Positions 1-13,234 of a stretch of DNA of 64,000 nt are shown one piece after another (the stretch's first letter is position 1; each line of letters opens with the position of its first letter). The notes beneath the pieces were generated by a model that was not told the origin of the DNA, made no database searches, and saw nothing but the letters and a program-made list of their open reading frames with translations. The stretch is from the NCBI GenBank assembly GCA_009869945.1, contig WIXG01000065.1, forward strand, positions 209,615 through 273,614, read 5' to 3'. Both the position numbers and the translations under genes were made by a program. This stretch comes from Mesaphorura yosii (Eukaryota > Arthropoda > Collembola > Poduromorpha > Tullbergiidae).

Positions 1-1074
1 TGGCGTATCAGAGATGAACATCATCCAAAATAGGAACCAGACAATGCCCGCGATCCCCATGACGTAGAACACGGACGGCCAGCCGCCCATTAAGCCCGAG
101 CTGATTAAGAACCCACACAGTGGCATTGCTATCACAGTTCCGATCTGGGCACCTGGCAAAAGGATTGAGTTCGCATGTTGATAACACTATAACGATTGTA
201 TGGACCTACTGGAAAAACCTGACTAACCTGCGTACACGAATGCCCCGAGTTTGCTTCTTTCCAACGGCGGAAGCCATTTCGCAAGCAAAGCGTGCATGGC
301 CGGATTCGTCACTCCTTCTCCAAACCCTTGAATGACTCTTACGATGATGAGCACGACTTTACCAGATCTTGCTGCCCATGGCGTAAGCAAAGAAAACAGG
401 GCGGTGATCAGCATGCCGATCCCGAACGGCCACTTGCCGCCAATTCGTTCGCTCAGCATTCCGCCCGGGACTTGTGTGGCAACATAGCCCCAAAAGAAGC
501 TCCCAAGAATTATACCCTGATCTGCTCCATTCCAATCAAATTCACCGCCCCCGCTGGAGTTGGATGACGACTGACCCCAGTCGTTGTGTATCAGATTCGG
601 GCACACATTGAGTGAATGCCCTTGACTAGAGGACCCATTGCTCGAGACCATTTCGACGATGGCGATGGACAGGTTCACGCGCATCGCGTAAGAGGCAACA
701 AAACCCCAGAATCCGAGCATGGCCATCGTGTGTCTTGCTCCCCATCCATCTAACATTAAAGATTTAATTATAAGCATGCAATTAGCATTGAAATTATATT
801 AGTCAATTTAACAGCAGAGTCAAGGTGCATAGAAATTCTTGTAACCTGGTTTGGCTGGCAATGATGTGGAGACGGACGACGGACTCATGCTTCGACTGCT
901 GCTGCTGAGCCCCGTGCCGCTGCTGTCGCCGTATTCGTCAACTGCTGCATTTATCGCGTACGTCGAATACTGACTAGTTGTGATCTCATCCAAGTTATCT
1001 TGGCTTGATCCTGCGCTCGCGCCTGCACCTGGTACCGGAACTTCGAGCGCGTTGCCTTTTCTTCTCAAAGGCAT
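1..1074 (-). CDS. SLC17-family anion transporter, 5' part (cut by window edge)
   Basis: Partial major-facilitator membrane protein. Exons on the minus strand are 1074-846, 749-228 and 152-<1, joined in phase 1 at both junctions; 301 codons are present and the 3' part lies outside the window. The first 76 residues are a Ser-rich, hydrophilic cytoplasmic tail. Transmembrane helix 1 follows (GFWGFVASYAMRVNLSIAIV), then a luminal loop, then the SLC17 signature stretch around DWNGADQGIILGSFFWGYVA and GGMLSERIGGKW, then helices 3-6. In this family members carry phosphate, sialate, glutamate or other organic anions, usually across lysosomal or synaptic vesicle membranes. The substrate cannot be told from this fragment; sialin or vesicular-glutamate type are both possible. 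The donor at 845 (CAG|GTTACA) is weak, so the exon 1 end is less certain than the rest. Confidence 0.85.
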
Positions 1075-4000
1075 CTTGGCTTTAGCTTTGGCTTTGGTTT
1101 GATTCGATGAACGTAAGTGAATTTCTGACTTTCAGCTGGACGATGATGTTGGAATTTGCATGTGTAATACTAGAAATGTCCAATAATCTCCTTCGACTTT
1201 GTCTTCGTCTAGCCTACGTGTGCGTCTAAAGTCCATTAATTCTTATCACAGTCATTCATTCTTTTCTTGTCTTTTCAGTGTCCAGCTTAATTGAGGTTTT
1301 CGTGTAATGCAAATGGAATGTGGTGCAGACTTCCAGTGACAGGAGAAGTTGACTGGCATGACATGCACGCGATAAAAAGCGATGCAACGTCCATAAGAAA
1401 GTGCAGGGTGAGTTTGAGGAATTTCGGAATGTCGTACGAAAGACAATTTATAGTGATGATGTTGCTCTCAGCTAATCTTTGTTTTGAGTTCTTCAATACT
1501 GAAGGGATGAATCACCAAAATCATTCAATTTATACCCTCATTTTCATCTTGCCAGTAGTTTGGGTGCTTTGCTGCACAGATCTTTGACCCTGCTGCGCAT
1601 CGGCGCGGTGCAGCGCTGTGCTGTAATTAGCGTACTGCGTTTTCTTCAGGGCTCTGTGAAAGAGGAAAAGTCACATCTTAGAATAAGAGCAATGATATAA
1701 TCTTCAAAAACAATGGGATTATGGGAACCATGTACGCTCCAGCTGCAAATCTGAAGCTTAATCGAAGTTTAATGAATCATTAGTCAAATCGCGCTTGTTA
1801 ATTACCCGTCCAACACTTATGAGTACAAATATCTCAACCGACTGAACGCATCATTTCGGTTGCATCTGTGTTCAGTACACAGCGTTTCACGTTTCTCATG
1901 CCACTGCCGTGCGCAACGTGACGATGCTCGGGTCTAATCAGTCAAAGATTAATGTGAGGGTAAACAAAAGCATCAAATCCCTTGCGTGCTTGAATGGTCT
2001 GAATTTTGAGAATCTAACCCTAAAATTACAAATTGCGTAGTTACGAAAATCATGGTGGACTGTTTTGTTCAGACCTTTCAGGCGATTCATACGCAATCAA
2101 TGATCAGTGCCTACGTTCTTCTATGAGTACCCACGTTCTCCTTTCAAAAATAGCGAGACATGCACCTGCTATTTGCAGCCTATTTTCTATTCCTTTTCTG
2201 GAGACTTCAATTGTCGTTCAGCTTCTACTCATTCGTAGTGCTCATTTAACAAATTAGCATTGTACCAAGAATCCTGCGAATTGTCCAATTTCATCAAATG
2301 ACACAATCAATGGATAAGTCAGACAATTCATAGCCGTCGTTTATCGATTTTGCATTGATCACCGTTAATCTATTATTCATAAACCATTTTCATAACAGCC
2401 GGCCAGCCAGCCAACTCGACTCGGCTCGCTGATGAACAGGCACGTCCTCGCATAACAGACATCACAGTTTCGTTCCATACGCGTGCCAGTCTGTTCATAC
2501 GTTCTTCATTTATATTTCATTTCATTTTCATAGCACACGTCAGGTCAGACGAGTCAAGTGAGTCAGGTCGTTTTCCCTTCCTTCATGGCCGGCCGGACGA
2601 GAGTTTTGTTCTAGATCCTGAATTTTTTGCAATTTGCACTCAGCGCTCGACATGATACGAAAATCAGCAAAAATTTGGTACAAGGTTTAAGAATTTTCAG
2701 TGTGCGTGGGTTTGGATTGTGCGTCGCCTCTCTTTATTGGAAGTGAATGGTAAACCGGTGGTGGCGTGGTGCTTTGTTGATGGACTTACGAATTGCGATC
2801 AAGTTCTTGACACACAAGAATATTACAGCTACTGCGTCGGCAGGTGAGTAATGTGGTTTTCCTTTACTTACTTTTGGGTTTAATGTCGTACTTGTGCTTT
2901 GCTGTAATTTATGTCAATGTCATTTCGCACATTGAAGTTTATAGCATTGTTTTGTGGTGCAATGCAACAATAGCAGGACAGGAGGCTTGGCAAGGCAAGC
3001 AAGTCGTCCTACAGCAAGCAACGTGCTTCTCAAGAACGTGGGATCGGCGGAGGAGTGACTGGGACTTCTTCCTTGCATTGTTTACATTCATTATCATTTG
3101 CGATTGTATAACAAACGCGTGATGTGATGCCTTTGAAGAAGCCTTTGATGCATGGTGCCTGTCTGCTTGTCCTGTTCTGGTGTGTGTCCAACTCTTAGTA
3201 GTTTTTTGTATGTTTTTCACATTCTTATTTTTAAACCCATGCTTTCAGGAATTTCGAGGGTAAAAACGTTCTGACGGCAGTGGGAGCGAGAACTGGGATT
3301 GCCCGTGCTGTGCCATTATCTTGTGAATGTGAACAGTGAACGTGACGTGACGAACGTGATCTGGAACAGTTTACGGGATCGATCCAGGAAGCCGACCTGC
3401 GAAATTCCAGCATTTAATTCTGTTCCAGCAGCGATTGGAGGCCAGCATTCTACGTTCTAACATTCTAAGCTCAGACTCAACGCTCCAAGGTAATATTTTT
3501 ATATTTCAAGCAACATGCATATGAGCGAAGGCGGGGACGAGACCGAGACAAGAAAATGCTACCCTGATACGCAATTTCTCGCGAATAGTAGCGAGTGATG
3601 GTGATAAGGACAAGTGCCGATGAGTGCTTGTCTTTATTCTGGAGTCTGGAGCGCACGTTGTTGATGTGCATTTAGCCATTGAGCGTCAAACTGAGACGCA
3701 GTAACAATTTATCTCTGAAGCACTGAACTAATTTAGCTAATGATAGCCAGGAATATTACAAAAGTAGTGTAACAAAGTGTAGCTGTGAGCCGCCCACGCT
3801 GTAGTAGTTCCGTGATTTTAGTGTCTGAAATCTGAAGTATGAGCAATGAGCTCATCGTCATCATTTTTGCAAAGTGTAAAGGTTAAGTTTGGGTTCAACT
3901 CTCGGCGACCCGACGATAATTGAAGACTCATCAAAACATCATTCATATGCAGGCGTAACGAACACGAAAAATGCCAGCTCAATTTCCGCCATTGCTATTG

Positions 4001-5177
4001 CGTTTTGGCTGTAAGTGCCTGGTCACGAGTCACGGGTTTGATAAGAGAAGGAATTGCGGAAATGTAAATAAAATCTGGTGTCTGGAGATTCTGGAGCAGG
4101 ACCTCATTCTCGTTTTCGAAAGAATTCCATGCTAATCCAACTCCTCCCTCCTCCGTTTCATATGCAATAGCCTCAGTCAGTCTGCAATTGCAATTGAGTG
4201 ACTAATCATCAGTCAGTTTATCGAGCGTGTTGCGAGTGACATAATTTAACCCTTGCTCCAGAGTTCCAAAAGTCAATTAAACCCATCAGTTTTCTATTGC
4301 AGATGAGTCATGAAGCGACTGATCTTACTTTCAGTGTCGTTCTTTTAACTTGCCAGATTCCAGAAGTCACAGCAACGGCGACAAATCCTGACTCCACGAA
4401 TTGACCATTGCACTGGAGAGTAACGGCAACACGCGACTGGGACACGTCATGGAATCGGAATCGTCTTGACAAGTGCCAAATATCGAAATCATCACACCAT
4501 AAACCATGAACATCACACGTTATTCATAGCCGTAGCCCACCCAAGCACCTGACTATCTCCATTCGCACTTATATAATCTTAAACGTCGAACCTTGAATGT
4601 AAAATTCAACCTTTCTAATCAAGTTTTTTTCAAGTTGAGCGTATTACACAATCCACAAAAACCATCGCATCACATCAACGAGACGGCCCATCGACCGGCA
4701 CGGCACCAGCAACGTGCGTGCCTCATCGTATGGGCATGCTGACTGCTGACTACTGGCAAACAAGCACTGATTGACTACAACCACCACGGCAAATGCTCTA
4801 TGCTACAACCACTGCAGCAGCTACGGATCACATAATCATCTGTTTCTGTGCAGGCGCATTATAAATACAAAGACAAATTTTATGTTGTACACATCAGTCT
4901 TGGACTGTCTCTACCAAAACACAGTACGAGTCGTCATTTTCTTCAAGTGGACGTGGATTTGGTAAGAAGAAAATTCGAGACCCCAAAAAGAGAATGCAAT
5001 CCAAGTGTAATTAATTACAATTTATGCAGAATTGCACAAGTACCAACGACCAGTTTGTAGTAGTAGTATTTTTATTTTTAATGTCAGTTGCAACACCTTC
5101 TGCCCAAGTTTAGTAGAGCACCAAGAGTCAAGGCTAAATCAGGCTAATACTGTGATCTATGAACGATTTCTCTGCAG
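1075..5177. other. Gene-free stretch between SLC17 and the lipase
   Basis: About 4.1 kb separating two divergently transcribed genes. The short ORFs here (60-98 codons) overlap each other on both strands, have no recognisable domain and look like chance. The stretch probably holds both promoters and the 5' untranslated exons of the lipase: a good splice acceptor (TTTCTCTGCAG) ends at 5177, 13 bases before the lipase start codon. No tRNA, long repeat or mobile element was seen. Confidence 0.5.
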
Positions 5178-5190
5178 TCTGACAAATATC

Positions 5191-6668
5191 ATGGACCTTT
5201 CCACCACGTCGTGGGCAAACATCGCCAAGTCGGCTGGAGACGTCGTGTCACATGTTCTGGTGCAACCAGGTAAGATAGCATCTCACGCTGTCCGATCTTG
5301 ACCTCATTTGTGAGATATTACAACATTTGCAATTTATGTACAGGCATTTTAGCGGCACAGGCTGTGGTTAACAGCGAAGGCTGTCCAGAGAAAGAGAAGG
5401 TCATTGCTAAGAATGGTCAACTCTTCAAGCAGGCCGTGAAGCAAGTCATCACCGTCGCCGCTCTCCTGCCCAAAACCTGGAATGCACCGCCTGGAACACT
5501 CCACCGGCTCCTTGAAGAAGCTGAGACTCCTTGGACGCTCGATGAAATCAAACCACACCTGCGCGTCTTTCATCGCAGCAAAAAGACATCGCTCACCATC
5601 GGGCATGATTTAAGCTCAGACCTGGTCATCAACCTGTTAGTCAACTTTGGACTCCTGGAAGCGTCCAAGATCACCATCATCACCCATGGGTTCATGAACA
5701 CTGCCAGATTCGCGTGGTTACCAGCAATGAAAGATGCCATATTCCAGGCAGATGAGACCGACGACATTGTGATTCTCATGGACTGGGGCCAGGGCGCTTT
5801 CATCGGGGTTCATGCGTACGACAATGCAGCGCAAAATATCGCAACAGTGGCAAAGTGGATGGCCAGCCACATTCAACTCATAAAGGAGGTCAAAGAAAAC
5901 ATTTACATTCACACCATTGGCCATAGTTTGGGCGCGCACTTGTTTGGCGTTGCGGGAAGAATCGCGAAGATAAACGAAATCGAGCCCTGCATCGACCGAA
6001 TCACTGGGCTGGACCCTGCGGGCCCTGGATTCGAAAACTACTATGATCTGGGGTTTGATGGCAAGCATCAATCTCTGCGACTCACAGCCGCCTCCGCTAA
6101 ATTCGTAGACTGCATTCACACCGACGGATACTCACACGCGCTGCATGGTCAAGCAATCATCAGCCCAACTAACCATTATGGTACTTTCATTCCTCTGGGT
6201 GATATCGGTAAGTTACTCAAAGTTAAGTTAACGTAAAAGCCCACTTGGCAGTTGCCAATATGCACAATTCAACTCTCAAACGAACTTTGTTCTGTCACAG
6301 ACTTTTATCCCAACTGGGGTCACTCACAGCCTGGCTGCAGCATGTACAATATCATTGGAAGTCATTTGCGAGCGATTGACCTCTTCACATGGAGTATTAC
6401 GAATCCTGGGAAGCTAGTTACCAATAAGAAGCTTGTGGAAACACCCGAGTACATGGAACCTGCCAAGACGTGGTCTCCGACCGCAGAGCCTGTCGAAATG
6501 GGCTACTACTGCAAGCCAAATGGGGCGGGTGGCAATTATTACGTGCAAACAAACGACGATGAGCCTTGGATCACTGACACGAAGACTAATATTGCGACCG
6601 TGCTATTGGCATTGACACCACCACCGTTGGAAACTCAAGCAGTCCCAGAGGAGGTTCAGACTCAATAG
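5191..6668 (+). CDS. Pancreatic-type triacylglycerol lipase (PL family)
   Basis: Serine ester hydrolase of the pancreatic lipase family, 436 residues, from exons 5191-5269, 5344-6207 and 6301-6668 (both junctions phase 1). The fold is recognisable from HGF at the start of the alpha/beta core, the nucleophile elbow GHSLG (Ser about residue 221), LDPAGP with the catalytic Asp (about 250), and GSHLRAIDLF with the catalytic His (about 336). The spacing of these three agrees with the family triad. Family members cut triglycerides or phospholipids, mostly outside cells. The start ATG sits just after a splice acceptor at 5177. The first 45 residues show no clear signal peptide and the nucleophile lies further from the N-terminus than usual, so either a 5' exon with a secretion signal was missed or this is an unusual cytosolic form. 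Substrate is not predictable. Confidence 0.9.
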
Positions 6669-6967
6669 CGCACAAGGCAAGGCGTGAAGAAGGAAAACGT
6701 GTGGCCTGCGTGGCATGATAAAGCGATTCCTAAAACGAAATCTAATCCAGTCCAACGTTAGCTAGTAATTGATTTAATCATGACATGACAGTAACTCATG
6801 TACGCTCAACACATTCAGTACACATTTGTGCACATAAATTAAGTACAAAGCTATTTTGCACGACAATGATATTTCTCCTGACTGATGAAGATGCACGCTC
6901 GCTCAACCCAGTAATGTATTTATAATTTATTTAAATAGTTTGGAATTGTACGCTTTACGTAAAAGAC

Positions 6968-6973
6968 GAATAA
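6968..6973 (+). terminator. Poly(A) signal for the lipase gene
   Basis: AATAAA 300 bases after the lipase stop codon; the first canonical signal downstream on this strand. Confidence 0.5.
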
Positions 6974-8419
6974 ATATAACTTTGGTTTTAGCTAAAGAGC
7001 CATCCTACGTGAGTAGCGTCAGCCATTATACACCTATTTGCGCAGAGATTTTATTCGGTGCATTTCAACTATACTTTAAACGGCATTCGTACGAAGAACG
7101 ACTAGAAAGTAGGTACCGAGCGTAATTCTTCGACTCACCTAGTGGTCCTTCTCTGGAGAATCGAGATTTTCGAGATCAGTTGGGCCGGACCTGGATCAAG
7201 GTTGTTCTGAGGCTCAAACAATCACATGTTTATTAAACAATCATACGTCCTGCCACTTTTGTTTAGCAAAGTAATTCAATCACCGTATCTATGTCACTTG
7301 TCTCGGGCAGCTTATTTCATGCACCAATGCACAGTGCCTGTGATTATGAAACTGTGATATGCAAATAAAAAATGCACACACGACAATGACAAGTGAATTG
7401 CCTAATCAGCACTCGGTGCGCGACTGATGCGACAATGCAACTGAACACACAGAACACGAAATGACCTTGCGTTAATTGAATTATGAAAGTATGAGGCGTT
7501 AAATAGTTAAACTGGAACTGAAGAACTGGAATTAACTTGAAGATATTGAAGGACTGCGAGTTGAATGCTAGTGCCAGGCTGCCAGCTGTTCGGGTGTCTT
7601 GTCTTACTGATGATGTACCAGAGAGACTTCACGCACTGTCGCTGCTCTCTACAGATTCATTTTGCATTTATTTGCAAAGTGTATGTGTAGTTTAAATCGC
7701 AGATCTGCCCACTGAATGTGAATCCACCACATTATTTCCTGCATTGCAATATTAACTTTTCGTAACTCACGTATTCGAGTCTCGTTATATATCGCAAAAA
7801 CCAGAAACACATGCACAATGCACATGGTCGTCTGGTCTCATCATCGCATCGCTTCGCTTATCGCTTCTCGAAATAGTTGAGAGATCCAAAGGGAGTATTG
7901 CTATTTGCCAACTCCATTCAACGTCAACGCGACTTGCTTGAATTTGGATCACCATCACGCATTTCAAAATCAAAGAGCTGGCTGAGTATTTCGCACATTT
8001 GCGTACATGCACCACGTCCTTCGGCACGCAGTGTAGGGAAGAACCACTGTGCAATTTGTAAACATTCTGCACATACACATACTTTTTGGGACTTCATACA
8101 TAAACAGTGTACGTGCAAGCAAAATAGATAAAATAGTGAATCCATGAATGTGCTTCGTGGCCAGTTACTTATTCAGGTGATCAAGGCATGCCATAAAAAT
8201 CCAGGCTGATTGAACTGAGTCATTTGTCTGACAACGCCTTTGGAACGTGCACTCTAGATTGGAAAGCGTCACATCACGTCTTAGATTAGAGACAAGACGA
8301 GATCACAAGAATTTCGGAGTTGTCAAGTTGTAAGTTTCGGCAATTTCGGCTCTGTTGTCGAGTTTCTATTTCTGATCAGGATTCCCGGTCATATACTATA
8401 AGTGTTTCTATTTTGTTCA
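6974..8419. other. Gene-free stretch between lipase and SAAL1
   Basis: No supported coding sequence. The 97-codon minus-strand ORF at 7785-8078 and its plus-strand partners overlap one another and show no domain. The 3' part probably holds the SAAL1 promoter and 5' untranslated exon, since a clear acceptor (TTTTGTTCAG) ends at 8420, shortly before the SAAL1 start. Confidence 0.45.
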
Positions 8420-8439
8420 GAGTCTGTAAGCGATCAAAT

Positions 8440-11107
8440 ATGAAAACCTTTCGTGGCCCTATTGACGGTTTCAACAACAACCACGATGATGACATTGTCT
8501 CCGACTCCGATTCTGAAGAAGGCAACTTTGGGCAAGAAATCTTTGGCTTGGATTCGGACCATTCGGATATAGACGACGACATCCCCGTGGGTTTGGTTGC
8601 CCCCGTTCCAGGAGACTCTGAGGACGAAAGCGAGGCTGAGGAGGATGAGGTAGAACTTGAACAAGGAGATATTCCAACAGACGACGAGGACGATGAAGAA
8701 GATAGTGACGATGAAGGTGATGACGAATCACTACCGGACCCAGAGATGGAACAGGAACATGTTCACGATGCAAGTTGCTCCGGTTCTTCTCCAGTTCTAG
8801 CACCGTCCCCAGGACCAGAAGTTGAAGTTGAAAGTGATTTGACAAGTTCGCCAGTCGTTGATCTTCACCGCGTGTACGGCGAACTTGATATTGAACGAAG
8901 ACTGCAAGCAGAGGCTCAGGAACCGCACGAAGTTCCAGGAACTCCAGGTATTTGCTGGGATTTTGACCTGAAGCCTGTTAGGCCGTCAAACTGTGTGCAT
9001 CTGGAGCCCTAATAATTTGTAAATTCGATACCACAGGGTCGAGAGCCAACAATAGGAGCAATGATCTACACCACAATGGCGATGGCGGCAGTAGCAGCGA
9101 GCTCTCTGAGTTATCTGACCCTGAGGAATTACTGAATGTGCTGCAGGTCAACGGCATGCAAACGCCTGTCACTCCTAGGACTTTAAATAGCAGCGAAGCA
9201 GTCGAATCTCCAAGAGTTCTGGAAAGCGCTGACGTAACCGAAGACGAGGGAGATGCAGAGGGCGGATCGAGCACAGTGTACTCAAATCCGATGATAACAG
9301 CAGAAGATGAAGCCGATTCGGAAAGAAATGGTCACACAGTCAACCAAGATGCAGGAGACGACGATGAGAAACTAATGCAACTTCGAGGGGATTGTATTGG
9401 CTCAACTACTTATTCAGAGCGACATGTCCTGAAGATTCTCATCAAGTGGATGAAGCGGGTTGAAGAAATGCGGGGAGAAAACCAAAATCAAGACGAGAAA
9501 CCTGAGTTGGAAACCGAATTTGACAATGAACTCTCATTTCTTTGGGACATGAGCTCTGAGAAAGACGTGGCGATATACCTAAGAGAAAAAGACATTTTCA
9601 CTTTGTTAAAAGAATCACTGACGCTTGGGGAATGCGACAGATTAGTGGTAAGTTAAGAGAAATATGTGTGCTTGAACACGAAGTAAACAAAAAATTGGTC
9701 TCGTGCCGGTTTTCTTGACTGTATTTAGGAAATTGCAATGGGCATCTTAGTCAATCTGCTCTCCGTCCCAGAGATTCTGCAAACCTTCCCCGAAGTAGAA
9801 AGCAAATTGCAATTTCTTCCAGCAGTTCTGTCAGAGCTGATCTTGTGTCGCAGAATTCCTCGCCTAGTGCAAAGTTTGGCTTTCCTCCGACGCCTGGTAT
9901 GGTACATGACCACTGCTGAAGTGGTTGAAGCGTGGATGGGTCCGCTGACTGATGTGGAATTCATCCAAGCAGTGAACTTCTTGCTCAAAAGCTGTCGCAA
10001 TATTGGTATTCTCAGTGAACTGGTCACGATTCTATTTATGTTGTTGGAAATCATTCGTGCTAGTCATAAGCTACTGGCAAAAGTTAATTTGGAGTCTTCA
10101 AAGGACGAAGTCAATGATAATGAAGAAGACGGATCCTCATCTTCCTCCGATGACGATGAAGGCGACGGTGGTGAAAGCAAGACCTCAAACGCTGACTCCG
10201 ACAAAGAAAGCCGTTTGAAGAAAAATGTTGGCAAGCACAACAAGCGCATCATCTTCGAGTTTTGCAAACATGGCTTGGTCATTTCACTGTGTGAAAGCCT
10301 GCAGGAACTGCTAAAGTATCCAGTGATCGATTCGGGGCTTTGGCCAAATACTGCTGGTCGAGGAGACACAAATGAAGATGGTCTGCAGGTGATACCACCG
10401 AATGCGATTCAAGAATCGATTTGCTTAGCCCTGAACACCTTCGAGTTCATCCACAAAATCAAATCCTGCCGTGAATTTTTATGTAAGTACCAAATTGACC
10501 AGATGGCTCGAGCCAATTCACAATTGATCGATTCCCCTTGATGATGTGTCTAATCTTGTTTCTAGATGAAGATGCTGGGATAATCATCAACATCTACATC
10601 GAATTCTACCACCGATTCCACTTATACACGCAACATGTATCCAACGCTTTAGCTTATGACCATTTTGCTGAAGGACTCAAACTGGTTGGCTATTACCAGT
10701 CAAAGCTTCCAACGCTTGTTTCGAAAGCAGTGATTTTGAAACCGTTGAATGCGGCGAGAAAGTTTAAGCAGCAACAAGATATTCTAAAGCGAGAAAAGCA
10801 GAGTGAGGAACCTGTATTGTATTCTGAGTCAACTGATACTGCGGCCCTTGTAACTGATGATTTCAGCACATTGATGACTATCTCTGTTCACGAGTTCTTG
10901 GCTGAGCTGAGCGAAAAGTTTCAGCTGGAGCACATTCATCAGATTATACATGAAGAGAAAAACGAGAAGCTGTCCAAGTTCTTGGAGTTTGTGGAAACTA
11001 CTGTTCAAAATATTCAGAAAAAATGCTTGCAGACAGGAAATACTGGATCGGATTTACTCGGCGATGTTGGGGAAAGTTGCAAGCCTGTCTCGGAGAAAAT
11101 AGCTTAA
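8440..11107 (+). CDS. SAAL1: SAAL1 homologue (serum amyloid A-like 1)
   Basis: 804-residue protein from exons 8440-8947, 9037-9647, 9729-10482 and 10566-11107 (phases 1, 0, 1). The conserved part starts with GDCIGSTTYSE near residue 287 and continues with NELSFLWDMSSEKDVAIYL, both typical of SAAL1, followed by armadillo-like helices to about residue 640. Vertebrate SAAL1 is much shorter (about 470 residues); the difference is a long, very acidic N-terminal region (Asp/Glu/Ser runs at about 20-115) and a second acidic insert near residue 490 (SSSSSDDDEGDGGE). The C-terminus is helical. The family's molecular job is poorly defined; in vertebrates it has been linked to cell proliferation. I chose the ATG after the splice acceptor at 8420, since the upstream in-frame part lies across that acceptor. 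RRS1 follows on the same strand. Confidence 0.88.
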
Positions 11108-11471
11108 GATAAGAGAAGATAAGAACGAACCTTGAAGAATAATTTCTCGCTGTAATACTGCCGTAGAAGATTTAAAAGACTGCCACAAGACACCGATACA
11201 ATCATACAAAAACAAAATGCCCATTTTGCATTCAGAATTGTTCATTCTATTATTTATTCTATAGCTCGCACTGTTCTGTAGCTCATTAGTTAATGCTGTT
11301 TAGGAGTTGCACGTTTTTGAGTGTAGACATTTTTTAGAATATCTAGAAGATTGAGGGGTTAAAATGTGTTTTGTCGTTTTGTGATGCGCTAAGGATGTAC
11401 TGACTGTACTGCTATTATTACTGGTTATTACTTGCAAGTAAGCGTTGACAGATTTTCCTAATAAGATTCGT

Positions 11472-11477
11472 AATAAA
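11472..11477 (+). terminator. Poly(A) signal for SAAL1
   Basis: AATAAA about 365 bases after the SAAL1 stop and 240 bases before the RRS1 start codon; the only strong candidate in the 610-base gap. The rest of the gap holds no recognisable gene and must contain the RRS1 promoter. Confidence 0.5.
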
Positions 11478-11717
11478 ATTCCTGTTGGTTTAATTGTTCG
11501 TAATGTTTCACTTTCTTCTCTTCAGCAGTGTACCAGTAGAGAACGAACGCAAGAGACTCGGTTCGTAGTTTCAAGGAAAGAGGTCAAATGCACGCCGCTT
11601 GAATGAAAAAGTTTTACACGTGCTAGAGGAATCTGCATACTTCGAATGAAGCGAATGAAGTCAGGTTGTCGTTTGACTACTAAATAGATAAAAATCATTA
11701 TATTAGAGGCATTAAAA

Positions 11718-13234
11718 ATGGAGCTTACTGCTAGCGGAAAGTCAAAGACCGGAACTGCTGACGACGCTGCACCTTCGAAGTCGAGTAAAAGTAAATCGAA
11801 GAAAACAAGTTCGAGTGCAACACCTGGAATATTTGACGATGCCACCACTACACCCAAGATTAATCCAATTCCTGTAATCGAGAAGCCATTGGAAGTGGGA
11901 ATAGATCTGGGAAATCTAATGCTGTCGGACCCAAATGAAGTGTCGTCGTTGAGTTTCAGGTAAGTTGAGGATTTTGGTGAATTCGTGTATTTTGACACAA
12001 TACTTTAGGTTTCATGACATTTAATTTGATTGCAGAGCAAATTCCAATAAGTATATGAAGAAAATCACGCAAGAGAACGTGCAACTTCTTTTCAATAAAA
12101 TTTGGACCTTGCCCTTCGAAAGAGTAGATGATGTCGTTATTGCGAAATTACCGAAACCGAATTGCGTGCTACCTCGAGAAAAGCCTGTTCCCAAACCCAA
12201 ACCCATGACCAAGTGGCAGCAATACGCAAAAGAGAAAGGGTTCACTAAAAGAAAGAAGACGAGACTTGTCTGGGACGAAATTGTTAATGTAAGTTCTGAC
12301 AAATGACAGCGTTCTTTACTTCATTTATGGTACCTATGTTAATTCGGCTGTGCTCTAATAATAGGCGTATGTTCCGAGATTTGGTTATCAACGTGCTGCT
12401 GCACAACATGAAAAAGATTGGGTTCTTGAAGTTCCTGGCAATGCCGACCCATTTGAAGATCAATTTGAAAAGAAATCAGAGGCCAAAACAGAAAGAGTAG
12501 CCAAAAATGAACTCCAAAGGCTGAGGAACATCGCTCGCTCCAGAAAAGTTGACGTTCCAAGCACGGGCTTAATAGAAAAGGCGAAGCCATCAAAGACCCA
12601 GGTAACTACATGAGCACGTCAGACGTCCAGGACCTCGACTCGAGGCTGATGATTTCGGCCTCTTCCTTTGCACGAACACATGCATTCAAAATGATCCGTT
12701 CTTTGGCGTTTAGTTTCAGGAAGCAATGCACGTAGCTAAGAAAGCTACGGCTTCTGTTGGAAAGTTTCAACAAAAACTTCCTAAAGAAAAGCCCTTAAAG
12801 AAAACAGGAGAGAAGCGTCATTTTGACCCACTTGTCCGAAGTTCTGGCGTTGAGAAATCGACAAACTTGCAAGTTTTAGATCAAGTTTTGAACAAGAAGC
12901 CGAAACTTCAATTGGAAAAGGTGTACTCGAAAGTTGTACAACAGGAAGTGGGGTCTGATGAGTAAGTGAAAAGTTAAAACCGATGCGTTCATTGATCATG
13001 CTTAAGCCACACTAACATTGCTTCCCGGAAAACAGTTCCCCGAAAGAAAGAAGAGGAAAGAAGAGTAGTGGTGGTGGGAAGGGTAAGGGTAAGAAAGGCA
13101 AGGACAAAGGGGATTTTAGTGCTGGAACTGGAAAGAAAAACTCACGGATCAAAAAAGGATCAGCTCGCTCCGGGAGCTTTAAGAAGGGGCGGGCCTCACC
13201 AAGATCAAAACCGAAGAGAAAATCGCATAAATAA
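11718..13234 (+). CDS. RRS1: Ribosome biogenesis regulatory protein RRS1
   Basis: Nucleolar assembly factor of the large ribosomal subunit; with its partner Rpf2 it brings 5S RNP (5S rRNA, uL5, uL18) into the pre-60S particle. 390 residues from exons 11718-11959, 12036-12288, 12365-12601, 12720-12961 and 13036-13234 (phases 2, 0, 0, 2). Family hallmarks, in order: DLGNLMLSDPN (about 57-67), the conserved core LPKPNCVLPREKPVPKPKP followed by TKWQQYAKEKGF, KKTRLVWDEIVN then AYVPRFGYQRA, and a DPFEDQFEKK segment. The C-terminal 65 residues are almost all Lys, Gly, Ser and Arg, as in the family's nucleolar-targeting tail. It ends about 220 bases from the stop of the convergent scramblase gene. 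Function is assigned by homology and is firm. Confidence 0.95.

Noticed and set aside
1291..1587. 98-codon ORF upstream of SLC17
   Set aside because: Overlapped on the other strand by two similar-sized ORFs, no domain, no splice partners.
2844..3122. Hydrophobic 92-codon ORF (MSNVVFLYLLLGLMSYLCF)
   Set aside because: Membrane-like start, but an equal-length antisense ORF covers it, and the second half loses any pattern; probably AT/GT-rich chance.
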